NCBI RefSeq assembly: GCF_002482975.1
Contig: NZ_DLHA01000041.1
Coordinates: forward strand, 1 to 64,000
From: Flavobacterium sp. UBA7680
GTDB lineage: Bacteria; Bacteroidota; Bacteroidia; Flavobacteriales; Flavobacteriaceae
Direction: 5' to 3'
Length of the DNA stretch: 64,000 bases
This document shows positions 1 to 7,553 of the stretch, one piece after another (the stretch's first letter is position 1; every line of letters starts with the position of its first letter). Below the pieces are notes generated by a model. That model was not told the origin of the DNA and did not search any database. It saw only the letters and a program-made list of their open reading frames with translations. Both the position numbers and the translations under genes were made by a program.

Positions 1-984
1 AACTTTGGTGTTCGTAAACGTTTATTAGAATATGATGACGTAATGAACTCTCAGCGTGAAGTAGTTTACAAACGTCGTCGTCACGCTTTATTTGGCGAGC
101 GTTTAAAACTGGATATCGCTAATATGCTTTATGATACTTGCGAATTAATCGTAAGCAACAATAAAATTGCTAATGATTTTAAAAGTTTTGATTTTGACTT
201 AATTCGTTATTTCGGAATTACTTCGCCAATTTCAGAGGCTGATTTCCAAAAACTATCAGATATTGAAGTAACTGGAAAAGTTTATAAAGAAGCTTTGGCT
301 TTTTACACTGAAAAAACAGAAAGAAGCGCAAGAGAAGCTTTCCCTATTATTAGAGGAGTTTATGAAGAGCCAAACAATCATTTCGAAAGAATTGTAGTTC
401 CATTTACAGACGGAATCAAAACTTTGAATGTTGTTACAGACTTGAAGAAAGCTTACGAAAGTGAAGGAGCGCAATTAATCGCTGATTTCGAGAAAAATAT
501 CACACTTTCTATTGTTGATGAAGCTTGGAAAAAACACTTGCGTAAAATGGACGAATTGAAACAATCTGTTCAATTAGCGGTTCACGAACAAAAAGATCCA
601 TTGCTTATTTACAAATTAGAAGCTTTCAACTTGTTTAGAGGAATGTTAGACAACGTTAATAAAGAAGTTATTTCATTCTTGTTCAAAGGTGATTTACCAG
701 CTCAAAACGTTACTTCTGAAATTCACGAAGCAAGAGAAGTTCGTCAAAAAGAGAATTTACAATTAAGTAAAGACGAAATTCCTAACAGTGAAAGCATCAA
801 CCGTGAAGCTGGAGAAACACAACAGCGTCAGGTTACAGAAACGATTGTGAGAGATAATCCAAAAATCAATCGTAACGATACTGTAACAGTTCAGGAAGTT
901 GCAACTGGTAAAACAGAAACAATGAAATTCAAAAAAGCAGAAACTCTTTTAGCTTCTGGAGCTTGGGTTATTGTTAAGGAATAA
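1..984 (+). CDS. secA: SecA preprotein translocase ATPase, C-terminal part (5' end outside window)
   Basis: The frame is open from base 1 and reads through the SecA signature LLEYDDVMNSQRE, so this is the last ~327 codons of SecA, the cytoplasmic motor that pushes preproteins through SecYEG. The part seen covers the helical scaffold/wing region. The familiar C-terminal zinc-binding tail (CxCx8CH) is absent; the protein ends instead with a short basic/hydrophobic segment around TMKFKKAETLLASGAWV. The internal ATG at 43 is not the start because homology continues upstream. The gene is followed by a hairpin repeat (1039-1073) that probably ends the transcript. Confidence 0.95.
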   Translation, partial: NFGVRKRLLEYDDVMNSQREVVYKRRRHALFGERLKLDIANMLYDTCELIVSNNKIANDFKSFDFDLIRYFGITSPISEADFQKLSDIEVTGKVYKEALAFYTEKTERSAREAFPIIRGVYEEPNNHFERIVVPFTDGIKTLNVVTDLKKAYESEGAQLIADFEKNITLSIVDEAWKKHLRKMDELKQSVQLAVHEQKDPLLIYKLEAFNLFRGMLDNVNKEVISFLFKGDLPAQNVTSEIHEAREVRQKENLQLSKDEIPNSESINREAGETQQRQVTETIVRDNPKINRNDTVTVQEVATGKTETMKFKKAETLLASGAWVIVKE

Positions 985-1038
985 TTATTTAGTATTTAGT
1001 TTACAGTCTCAGTTTACAGACTAGACGAATTACATATC

Positions 1039-1073
1039 AAACCCGACAGGTTTTAAAAACCTGTCGGGTTTTT
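1039..1073. repeat. Hairpin repeat, 'CCCGACAGG' family
   Basis: A near-perfect palindrome with arms AAACCCGACAGGTTT / AAACCTGTCGGGTTT lies just after secA. The same hairpin recurs at 30040 and 33670. With its T-rich right flank it can act as a terminator. Confidence 0.8.
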
Positions 1074-1080
1074 AGTTATT

Positions 1081-1146
1081 TCTCAGTCGCAGTATTCAGT
1101 TTACAGACCGCGACTGAAAACTGTGACTGCGACTGTAAACTTTTTC
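1081..1146. repeat. Inverted repeat of 'CAGTCTCAGTTTTCAGT' type
   Basis: Degenerate iterations of CAGTCGCAGT / CAGTTTACAG on the left are complementary to ACTGTGACTGCGACTG on the right, giving an imperfect stem. The same theme recurs at 46365 and 47485. A shorter relative lies at 991-1025. Confidence 0.65.
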
Positions 1147-1170
1147 AGAAAAAACTTTTTCCACAAACTC

Positions 1171-1202
1171 TTGGTAATAAATGCGAATTAAATGTATTTT
1201 TG
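1171..1202 (+). promoter_or_regulatory. Probable promoter of the metal-uptake operon
   Basis: TTG at 1171-1173 and TATTTTTG at 1195-1202 fit the Bacteroidota -33/-7 pattern (TTG, about 21 bases, TAnnTTTG). Transcription would start about 1207-1210, so the TTG at 1200 cannot be the start codon and the TTG at 1227 is preferred. Confidence 0.6.
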
Positions 1203-1226
1203 CATTCGAAACATAGAAACCGCGTT

Positions 1227-1604
1227 TTGAAACGATTTTTGATCATATTGCTTTCATGCACACTTTTACTGCCCTCTTTTGGCAGTTTCTTTGTTTACAC
1301 TTCTTTCAAACTTAATCAGGAAGAAATTTCAAAAACGATTTGCGTACAGCGAAAAATGGTTTTTAATTCCTGTAACGGCCGATGTGAACTTCAAAAAAGT
1401 TTAAAAAAATACTCGGATAACGAAAAGAAAATGCAGGACAATCTGAAAGAAAAAGCAGAAGTTGTTTACATTCAAAATTCAATTACAGCACAATACAAAT
1501 TAATAGTTCCAATCGAAAATAAAACACAAAACTTCGGTGTTTTAGACAAAAAACCTATTTCGGTTTCGGTTGTAGCTTTCCATCCACCTTCCTTTTTTAT
1601 ATAA
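1227..1604 (+). CDS. Small membrane-anchored CNGRC-motif protein, copy 1
   Basis: A 125-residue protein with one N-terminal hydrophobic segment (about 4-24) followed by a charged extracytoplasmic part. Cys39, Cys49 and Cys52 lie in the pattern TICV...SCNGRCEL, which looks like a metal-binding or redox motif; Lys-rich sequence follows. I know similar unnamed small 'CNGKC' proteins beside metal-uptake genes in Bacteroidota but no assigned function. The TTG start at 1227 is chosen because it aligns with the paralogue at 4803 and lies downstream of the -7 element; a longer frame from 1200 would overlap that promoter. It is the first gene of the operon and is followed by hairpins before the MbnP-like gene. 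Confidence 0.75.
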   Translation: MKRFLIILLSCTLLLPSFGSFFVYTSFKLNQEEISKTICVQRKMVFNSCNGRCELQKSLKKYSDNEKKMQDNLKEKAEVVYIQNSITAQYKLIVPIENKTQNFGVLDKKPISVSVVAFHPPSFFI

Positions 1605-1616
1605 TTTTTTAAATCA

Positions 1617-1666
1617 GATTTCATTTTAAACTGAAATCATTTTTCATTGTTTTAAAAACCAATGAA
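1617..1666 (+). promoter_or_regulatory. Two small hairpins between the CNGRC gene and the MbnP-like gene
   Basis: GATTTCA / TGAAATC (about 1617-1639) and TTCATTG / CAATGAA (1643-1666) form two consecutive stems in the leader of the MbnP-like gene. They could be attenuator or mRNA-processing elements. Seen in sequence; function inferred. Confidence 0.35.
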
Positions 1667-1718
1667 ATAGCATTTATGCATACTTAAAATTTAAATCAAA
1701 TTATATAAAATTCATAAA

Positions 1719-2522
1719 ATGAAAAATACTTTATACAGAGCTCTTGCTATTGTAACCCTATCTATATCTTTATTTTCTTGTTCAAGCGATGATGACAGCA
1801 ATAATGTTTCTGGAAACGGAAAACTTATATTAGAATTTGACAACGCTTACGGTGCAAATGACCTTATTTTAAACACACAAGGAAACACAACTTCAAACAG
1901 CGAGGTTCTAAAAGTAAGTTTAGTTAAATATATCGTTAGTAATGTAGTTTTAACAAAGGCCGATGGAACAACTTTCACATATCCAAAAAGCAAAAGCTAT
2001 TTTATTGCAGATGAATCATCTGCTGAAGGGCGCGAATTTGAACTTACTGATGTTCCTGCCGGAGATTATGTAAAAGTAAAATTCGGGATTGGAGTTGATG
2101 AAGAACAATGGAAATTAGGAGCTGCCGGACAAGGGGATTTTCTTGCTAAGGCAGATGCTGCAGGAATGATGTGGTCTTGGGCTGCAGGTTATAAATTCCT
2201 TGCTTTCGAAGGTACTTTTACTTCACCAACTGTTACAACTGCAACACCTTTTATGATTCATACAGGTAAAACAGGAACAGATTACAACTATACTGAAGTA
2301 ACGGTTGACATGCCAACAAAAGCATTGGTTCGTACTACAATTACTCCAGAAGTTCATTTAATCACAGATCTTTCGAAAATTATCGACGGTAAAAACAAAA
2401 TCAAACTTTCAGACAACAACATGGGCGGAATGGGCGCGATGATTATGGGTGGCGCAAATTTGCCATTAATTACTCAAAACATCAGCGCAATGTTTAGAGT
2501 AGATCACGTACACAACGACTAA
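1719..2522 (+). CDS. MbnP-like copper-binding lipoprotein
   Basis: A 267-residue lipoprotein: signal peptide with lipobox LFSC (Cys21), then the beta-sandwich typical of the MbnP family. Family hallmarks visible are LILEFDNAYG near residue 36, SLVKYIVSNVVL near 67, the MMWSWAAGYKF block (150-160; Trp152, Trp154), the HTGKTG segment (His181), and a C-terminal DHVHND (His263, His265). In characterised MbnP proteins a Trp is oxidised to kynurenine and helps bind copper together with His residues; one of the Trp here may be modified, which is inference. The next gene is an MbnH-type diheme enzyme, the known modification partner. Confidence 0.85.
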   Translation: MKNTLYRALAIVTLSISLFSCSSDDDSNNVSGNGKLILEFDNAYGANDLILNTQGNTTSNSEVLKVSLVKYIVSNVVLTKADGTTFTYPKSKSYFIADESSAEGREFELTDVPAGDYVKVKFGIGVDEEQWKLGAAGQGDFLAKADAAGMMWSWAAGYKFLAFEGTFTSPTVTTATPFMIHTGKTGTDYNYTEVTVDMPTKALVRTTITPEVHLITDLSKIIDGKNKIKLSDNNMGGMGAMIMGGANLPLITQNISAMFRVDHVHND

Positions 2523-2532
2523 ATTTATTTTC

Positions 2533-2656
2533 AAGAGCACAAAAGTTATAATTCCAAAGACCAAACGTCCCGTTATCCGCTATATCTTTTGTGGTGAACC
2601 CCACCACAAAAGGATACCGCTTCTACCGGGGCTAAACAAGAACTTTTGCGCTTCTT
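2533..2656. repeat. Multi-arm palindromic element between mbnP-like and mbnH-like genes
   Basis: Outer arms (AAGAGCACAAAAGTT / AACTTTTGCGCTTCTT) enclose an inner hairpin (ATATCTTTTGTGGTG / CCACCACAAAAGGATA, 2582-2615). I have the impression of similar elements in other Flavobacterium intergenic regions, but could not check. It may be a REP-type element or a processing site inside the operon. Confidence 0.65.
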
Positions 2657-2670
2657 AAAACCGAAAAATC

Positions 2671-3717
2671 ATGTTGAACATAAAATATTTCCTATACCTG
2701 ATTGTACCTTTATTTTGGAGCTGTTCAAGTCAGGATGAGGATGCCGAATATGTAAATATTCCGCTTGAATTTAAAGTTCCGTCAAACTTTCCTGATTTGG
2801 CTTATAATATTGCATTAAATCCGCCGACAGAAAAAGGATTTGAACTTGGAAAAAAACTGTTTTATGATGGCCGTTTAGCTTCTGACGGAGTTGTTTCATG
2901 CGGTTTCTGTCATATACAAGCCAACGCTTTTACACATCACGGCCATACTGTAAGTCACGGTGTAGATAATGCACAAGGCACCAGAAATACACCTGCAATT
3001 CAGAATTTAGCTTACCAAAGTATTTTTATGTACGATGGTGCAGCGGATCATTTAGATTTACAGCCGCTTATTCCGCTTAAAAGCATTATCGAAATGAACG
3101 GTGATCTGAATGCGATTTTAAAGATGATGAAAGCCGACAAGGATTATCAAAAATTATTTGGGCAGGCTTTTGATGATGGCGCAATCACAACCGAAAATAT
3201 GTTGAAAGCACTTTCGCAATTCATGGTTATGGTGGTCTCATCAAATTCAAAGTTTGACAAATACCGACGAAACGAAACTGGCGGAAATTTAACAGCTGAT
3301 GAACTGGCTGGTTACGATTTATTTAAATCTAAATGCGCTTCATGTCATGCGACAGATTTACAAACCGATAATTCTTTCCGAAACAATGGTTTAGCAGTAA
3401 ACCCAATGGTAAATGATGTTGGGCGTTATAAAGTAACTGACTTAGCAAGTGATTATTACAAATTTAAAGTACCGAGTTTAAGAAATGTAGAAGTTTCTGG
3501 ACCGTATATGCATGACGGAAGATTTGGAACTCTGGAAGGTGTTCTAGATCATTATGCCAGCGGAATTGAAGATTCTCAAACATTAGATCCGATTTTGAAA
3601 CAAAACGGAAAATTTGGGATTCCGCTTTCTGCGAATGAAAAACAACAAATAATTGCCTTTTTAAAAACGTTGACAGACACTCAATATTTGACTGATAAAC
3701 GTTTTGCTGAATATTAG
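2671..3717 (+). CDS. MbnH/MauG-type diheme cytochrome c enzyme (lipoprotein)
   Basis: A 348-residue protein with lipobox SC at Cys18 and two haem c motifs, CGFCH (77-81) and CASCH (222-226), in the layout of the bacterial diheme peroxidase/MauG superfamily. The conserved GTRNTPAIQNLAY and YMHDGRFGTLEGVLDHY blocks are present. Together with the adjacent MbnP-like gene it matches MbnH, which oxidises a Trp of MbnP through a bis-Fe(IV) state. The alternative is an ordinary cytochrome c peroxidase; the genomic pairing favours MbnH. Acts outside the cytoplasmic membrane. Confidence 0.85.
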   Translation: MLNIKYFLYLIVPLFWSCSSQDEDAEYVNIPLEFKVPSNFPDLAYNIALNPPTEKGFELGKKLFYDGRLASDGVVSCGFCHIQANAFTHHGHTVSHGVDNAQGTRNTPAIQNLAYQSIFMYDGAADHLDLQPLIPLKSIIEMNGDLNAILKMMKADKDYQKLFGQAFDDGAITTENMLKALSQFMVMVVSSNSKFDKYRRNETGGNLTADELAGYDLFKSKCASCHATDLQTDNSFRNNGLAVNPMVNDVGRYKVTDLASDYYKFKVPSLRNVEVSGPYMHDGRFGTLEGVLDHYASGIEDSQTLDPILKQNGKFGIPLSANEKQQIIAFLKTLTDTQYLTDKRFAEY

Positions 3718-3729
3718 AATAAAAATATA

Positions 3730-3794
3730 GCCACAGATTTCACAGATTAAAAAATCAAATTGAATCTCAATAAAAAATCCTTATAATCTGTGGC
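3730..3794. repeat. Inverted repeat, 'CCACAGATTTCACAGATT' family
   Basis: GCCACAGATTTCACAGATT on the left pairs with AATCTGTGGC on the right around an AT-rich loop. Same family as 7447, 27558, 29929 and 61217. The right arm touches the start region of the next gene. Confidence 0.75.
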
Positions 3795-3810
3795 AGAAAA
3801 AATAATTAAA

Positions 3811-4770
3811 ATGAAAAAAATAATAGTAGCTTGTACTTTTTTGATTGGATATTCGGTCTTTAGTTTTACTCCAAAAGATAGTATTTCGGCGTTCACTTTT
3901 CATCGTTTGGAAATGATGGAAGATTTTGACTGCGATGCCTGCGGATGCTCTGCAAGCGGTGGAAGTATGGGTTTTAGTTCTATGCTGAACAATAATTTTA
4001 TCGGTGTACGATATTTTAAACAAAATTATACAAGCCGTGACGGAATCTTTGCCAACTCGCCTTGGATTGACGAAAATTTCAACACCATTCAAGCTTGGGC
4101 AAGAATTCCAGTTACAGAAAAAATTCAGATCTCGGCTTTAATTCCATATCATTTTCACGAAAGACAATTAACCGCAGGCAGTGAAAACATTGAGGGTTTG
4201 GGAGATATTACAATTATGGGGCTGTATAAGCTTTATGAAACGAAAAGTGACAGCGCAGTTTTTACACATAAAGTAAATATAGGTGCGGGAATTAAAATTC
4301 CGACTGGTAAATTTACCGAAGCAAATAATTTGGGAACGGTAAATCAAAGTTTCCAATTAGGAACCGGAAGCTGGGATTACTCTGTAGTTTCAGAATATGT
4401 AATTAACCGAAAAGATTTAGGTTTAAATACAACTTTGAATTATATTTTTAAAACTGAAAACAGTAAAAATTACCAATACGGCGATCAGTTTAATTATGCT
4501 TCTACTCTATTTTATTTGTTCGATTTAAAAACGATTCAGCTAGTTCCGCAAGCTGGTATTGCTGGAGAGGTTTACCAAACCAATAAGCAGCACGGGTTAG
4601 ATTTACCAAATACCGCCGGAGATATTTTGTTTGGAAAATTTGGTATTGAAGCCGGAAAGGATAAGTTCTCAATTGGTATAAATGCTATGCTGCCAATTAA
4701 GCAAAATTTATCTAACGGAAACATGGAAGCTAATTACAGATGGAGCATTAATTTAAATTATACACTTTAA
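3811..4770 (+). CDS. Outer-membrane beta-barrel protein with N-terminal CxxCGC motif
   Basis: A 319-residue secreted protein: signal peptide (1-19), then DFDCDACGCSASGGS (Cys41, Cys44, Cys46), then alternating amphipathic strands ending in an aromatic/Leu terminus (SINLNYTL), as expected for a beta-barrel. The Cys cluster right after the signal peptide suggests a metal site, perhaps copper, given the MbnP/MbnH genes upstream. I recognise the type (uncharacterised barrel or 'transporter' proteins with a CDxCGC start) but not a proven function. ATG 3811 is preferred to GTG 3790, which lies in the repeat. About 30 bases separate it from the next gene. Confidence 0.7.
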   Translation: MKKIIVACTFLIGYSVFSFTPKDSISAFTFHRLEMMEDFDCDACGCSASGGSMGFSSMLNNNFIGVRYFKQNYTSRDGIFANSPWIDENFNTIQAWARIPVTEKIQISALIPYHFHERQLTAGSENIEGLGDITIMGLYKLYETKSDSAVFTHKVNIGAGIKIPTGKFTEANNLGTVNQSFQLGTGSWDYSVVSEYVINRKDLGLNTTLNYIFKTENSKNYQYGDQFNYASTLFYLFDLKTIQLVPQAGIAGEVYQTNKQHGLDLPNTAGDILFGKFGIEAGKDKFSIGINAMLPIKQNLSNGNMEANYRWSINLNYTL

Positions 4771-4802
4771 TCAAACTAATTATTTAAAAACCGAAACACA
4801 TT

Positions 4803-5180
4803 TTGAAACGATTTTTCGTCATATTTCTTTCCTTTATGCTATTAGTACCCTCTTTTGGCAGTTTCTTTGTTTATACTTCTTTCAAACTTAATCAGGAAGA
4901 AATTTCAAAAACGATTTGTGTACAGCGAAAAATGGTTTTTAATTCCTGTAATGGTCGATGTGAACTTCAAAAAAGTTTAAAAAAATACTCGGATAACGAA
5001 AAAAGAATGCAGAACAATCTGAAAGAAAAAGCAGAAGTCGTTTACATTCAAAATACTATTGTGACTAGTTACAAATTCGTAACTTCAATAGAATCAAGAG
5101 CAAAAATCTTTGCTTCTTTTGACACAAAACCAATCTCGGTTTCAAATTCTACGTTTCGGCCTCCATCCTATTTTATATAA
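4803..5180 (+). CDS. Small membrane-anchored CNGRC-motif protein, copy 2
   Basis: A 125-residue paralogue of the protein at 1227, with the same architecture: hydrophobic N-terminus and Cys39, Cys49 and Cys52 in TICV...SCNGRCEL. From about residue 13 to 78 the two genes are almost identical in DNA; the N-terminal few residues and the last ~45 differ. TTG start; 32 bases after the barrel gene and with no promoter visible, so co-transcribed. It lies immediately upstream of the TonB-dependent receptor with a terminator-like hairpin between them, as copy 1 lies upstream of mbnP-like with hairpins between. Confidence 0.75.
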   Translation: MKRFFVIFLSFMLLVPSFGSFFVYTSFKLNQEEISKTICVQRKMVFNSCNGRCELQKSLKKYSDNEKRMQNNLKEKAEVVYIQNTIVTSYKFVTSIESRAKIFASFDTKPISVSNSTFRPPSYFI

Positions 5181-5193
5181 ATTTCACACAATC

Positions 5194-5223
5194 GCTTTTC
5201 AATAGTTTTTGAAAAGATTTTTT
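5194..5223 (+). terminator. Terminator-like hairpin in front of the TonB receptor gene
   Basis: CTTTTCAA / TTTGAAAAG followed by ATTTTTT forms a hairpin plus U-tract between the CNGRC gene and the receptor. Inside an operon this could be an attenuator. Confidence 0.5.
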
Positions 5224-5278
5224 CTTGCCGTAAAGTCAGGAAAAGCAAAAGTTACTTTAAAATTTATATAAATTTAAA

Positions 5279-7438
5279 ATGAAAAAAATATACATTATCC
5301 TATTCTTTATAGGACAATTTGTCTTTGCGCAGAACAAGGTAGAAAAAGACACAACAAAATCACAAGAGCTTGAAAATGTTTTTATAACTGCCAACAGAAC
5401 TGCTACTAAACGCAAAGAAACCCCTGTTGCCATTAGCAAAATAACAGCCAAAACCATTAACGAAGCAAAAGCAACGGCAGTTTATGAAATCATAAACAAA
5501 ACGCCGGGAGTTTTAATGGTCAACTTAGGAAACGAACAGCACATGATGTCTATTCGTCAGCCAATGACAACTAATGCCTATTATTTATATCTAGAAGATG
5601 GTTTGCCAATTCGCCCAATGGGAATCTTCAATCACAATGCTTTATTAGAAATCAATCAGTATAATTTACAAAGCATTGAAGTTGTAAAAGGTCCGGTTTC
5701 TTCTTTATATGGTCCAGAAGCTGTGGGCGGAACAATCAATTTAATTTCGATAAAACCACCTGTTGATCCTGAATTTAAATTTGGTGTTCAGGCAGATAAT
5801 TATGGCTACAGAAGATTTCAGGCTGCCGGTGGTGCAACCGTAGGAAAAGTTGGTTTTCATATTGCCGGAATTTCGAGTTTACAGGAAAACGGATGGATGA
5901 CTTATTCTGATTATAACAAAGATAATCTGAATGCGAGAATCGATTATAACATCTCTCCTTCTACCCGATTGATAAGCAATACGATGTATGGAAAATATTA
6001 TTCGGATATGAGCGGAACGGTTAACGAAGATGCTTTCAACAACAGAACATACAAAAGCACTTCTAATTTTACTTATAGAAAATCTGATGCTTTAAGAACC
6101 CGCTTAACGCTAGAACATGATTGGAACAGCAATTCAAGCAGTTACATTACAGCTTATTTGCGTGATAATAAATTAGGGCAAAATCCTTCTTACGGAATTA
6201 AATGGAGCCCTACTGTAAATCCTACAACTGCTAAAGGTGAAGTAAATTCAAATAACTTTAAAAGCTACGGAGCAATTGCCCAACACGTTCAAAAATTTGA
6301 TTTACTTAATATGAAACTTGTTGCCGGAGCTTTATACGATTATTCTCCCGTAACCTATTGGTCCTATGTAATTGACTTAAAAGCAAACCTAAATCCGGGA
6401 GAAGCCGGTAAACAAACCGTTGATTCTTATGAAATTATAGCAGAACATCCAGATTCAAAATTAGCTGATTATACTGCAGATATTTATAATTATGCACAAT
6501 ATGCTCAATTTAGCTTTAACCCTTTACCAAAATTAGTTATAACAGTTGGCGGTCGATACGACAACATGAAAGTAGACTATAATAATGCTTTAGACAAATC
6601 TACTGGAAGCAAAGTGTATGACAAAACAACTTATAAAACTGGTATAAATTACAATCCGTTTGAGTTTGCGGGCATTTACGCTAATTATTCTCAAGGTTTT
6701 GCTCCTCCCGGAATTACCTCTATTTTTAGAACTAAACCCGGAACTGGAGGAACAACAGGCGTTCCAGCTGATTTTTATTACAACTTAGAGCCTGCAACTT
6801 TTGATAACGTTGAATTTGGAGGATGGTTTTCTTTGCTTGAAAATAAATTAAATTTTGATTATGCCTTTTATTATATGGAAGGTCAAAACGAGCTGTTAAA
6901 CATCAAACTTCCAGATAACTCAACAGATTATCGTTCAGCAGGAGAAACCCGTCATAAAGGAATTGAATTTGGAGCTTCATATCGTCCTTCGCAACAATTT
7001 AATATTCGCTTGGGCGGAACTTACGCACAGCACACTTATATCGATTTTAAACTTTCGGACAAACCAACCGATCCTGTTCAGGATTTAAACGGAAAAGAAA
7101 TGCCGGCTGCACCAAAATGGTCTGGAAATTCTGAAGTAAGTTATTATCCAAACTGGCTTCCTAATTTAAGAACTTCTATCGAATGGCAGCTTGTGGGAAG
7201 TTATTACCAAGATCAGATCAATACGGTAAAATACGACGGTTATAACATTTTTAACGCAAGAGTTGGTTATCAATGGAAAGGAATTGAAGTATATGGAAAC
7301 GTAATGAACCTTACTGATAAATTATACGCTTACAACGTTTCGAGAGCAAATACCACAAACGCACAGCCAACATATACGGCGGCAGCTCCAAGAACATTTG
7401 TATTTGGAATTCAGTACAATTTTTCATTAAAAAAATAA
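5279..7438 (+). CDS. TonB-dependent outer-membrane receptor, probably for a metal or metallophore
   Basis: A 719-residue receptor: signal peptide to FAQ (1-18), short N-terminal region, plug domain (about 35-155, with TPGVLMVNLG, DGLPI, IEVVKGPVSSLYGPEAVGGTI) and a 22-strand barrel ending in FGIQYNFSLKK. It lacks the CarboxypepD_reg domain of SusC-type receptors, so it resembles siderophore/metal receptors. The plug has a His/Met-rich patch (H88, M89, M90, M96), reminiscent of copper ligands in OprC-like receptors but only suggestive. Substrate is inferred from the operon. The next gene (PepSY) begins after a hairpin repeat. Confidence 0.85.
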   Translation: MKKIYIILFFIGQFVFAQNKVEKDTTKSQELENVFITANRTATKRKETPVAISKITAKTINEAKATAVYEIINKTPGVLMVNLGNEQHMMSIRQPMTTNAYYLYLEDGLPIRPMGIFNHNALLEINQYNLQSIEVVKGPVSSLYGPEAVGGTINLISIKPPVDPEFKFGVQADNYGYRRFQAAGGATVGKVGFHIAGISSLQENGWMTYSDYNKDNLNARIDYNISPSTRLISNTMYGKYYSDMSGTVNEDAFNNRTYKSTSNFTYRKSDALRTRLTLEHDWNSNSSSYITAYLRDNKLGQNPSYGIKWSPTVNPTTAKGEVNSNNFKSYGAIAQHVQKFDLLNMKLVAGALYDYSPVTYWSYVIDLKANLNPGEAGKQTVDSYEIIAEHPDSKLADYTADIYNYAQYAQFSFNPLPKLVITVGGRYDNMKVDYNNALDKSTGSKVYDKTTYKTGINYNPFEFAGIYANYSQGFAPPGITSIFRTKPGTGGTTGVPADFYYNLEPATFDNVEFGGWFSLLENKLNFDYAFYYMEGQNELLNIKLPDNSTDYRSAGETRHKGIEFGASYRPSQQFNIRLGGTYAQHTYIDFKLSDKPTDPVQDLNGKEMPAAPKWSGNSEVSYYPNWLPNLRTSIEWQLVGSYYQDQINTVKYDGYNIFNARVGYQWKGIEVYGNVMNLTDKLYAYNVSRANTTNAQPTYTAAAPRTFVFGIQYNFSLKK

Positions 7439-7446
7439 AATTTATC

Positions 7447-7525
7447 TGCCACAGATTTCACGGATTAAAAGGATTAATCACAGCATTTTTAAATAAAAAT
7501 CATTTTAATCTGTGTAATCTGTGGC
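7447..7525. repeat. Inverted repeat, 'CCACAGATTTCACGGATT' family
   Basis: GCCACAGATTTCACGGATTA at the left pairs with TAATCTGTG...TCTGTGGC at the right. It lies between the receptor and PepSY genes. Confidence 0.75.
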
Positions 7526-7553
7526 AAAAAAAATAATCAAAAACAACTCAACT

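Noticed and set aside
1200..1226. TTG at 1200 as start of the first CNGRC gene (nine extra codons)
   Set aside because: It overlaps the -7 element and has no counterpart in the paralogue at 4803.
3781..4092. 103-codon minus-strand frame opposite the CxxCGC barrel gene
   Set aside because: Shadow of a well-supported gene with signal peptide and strand pattern.
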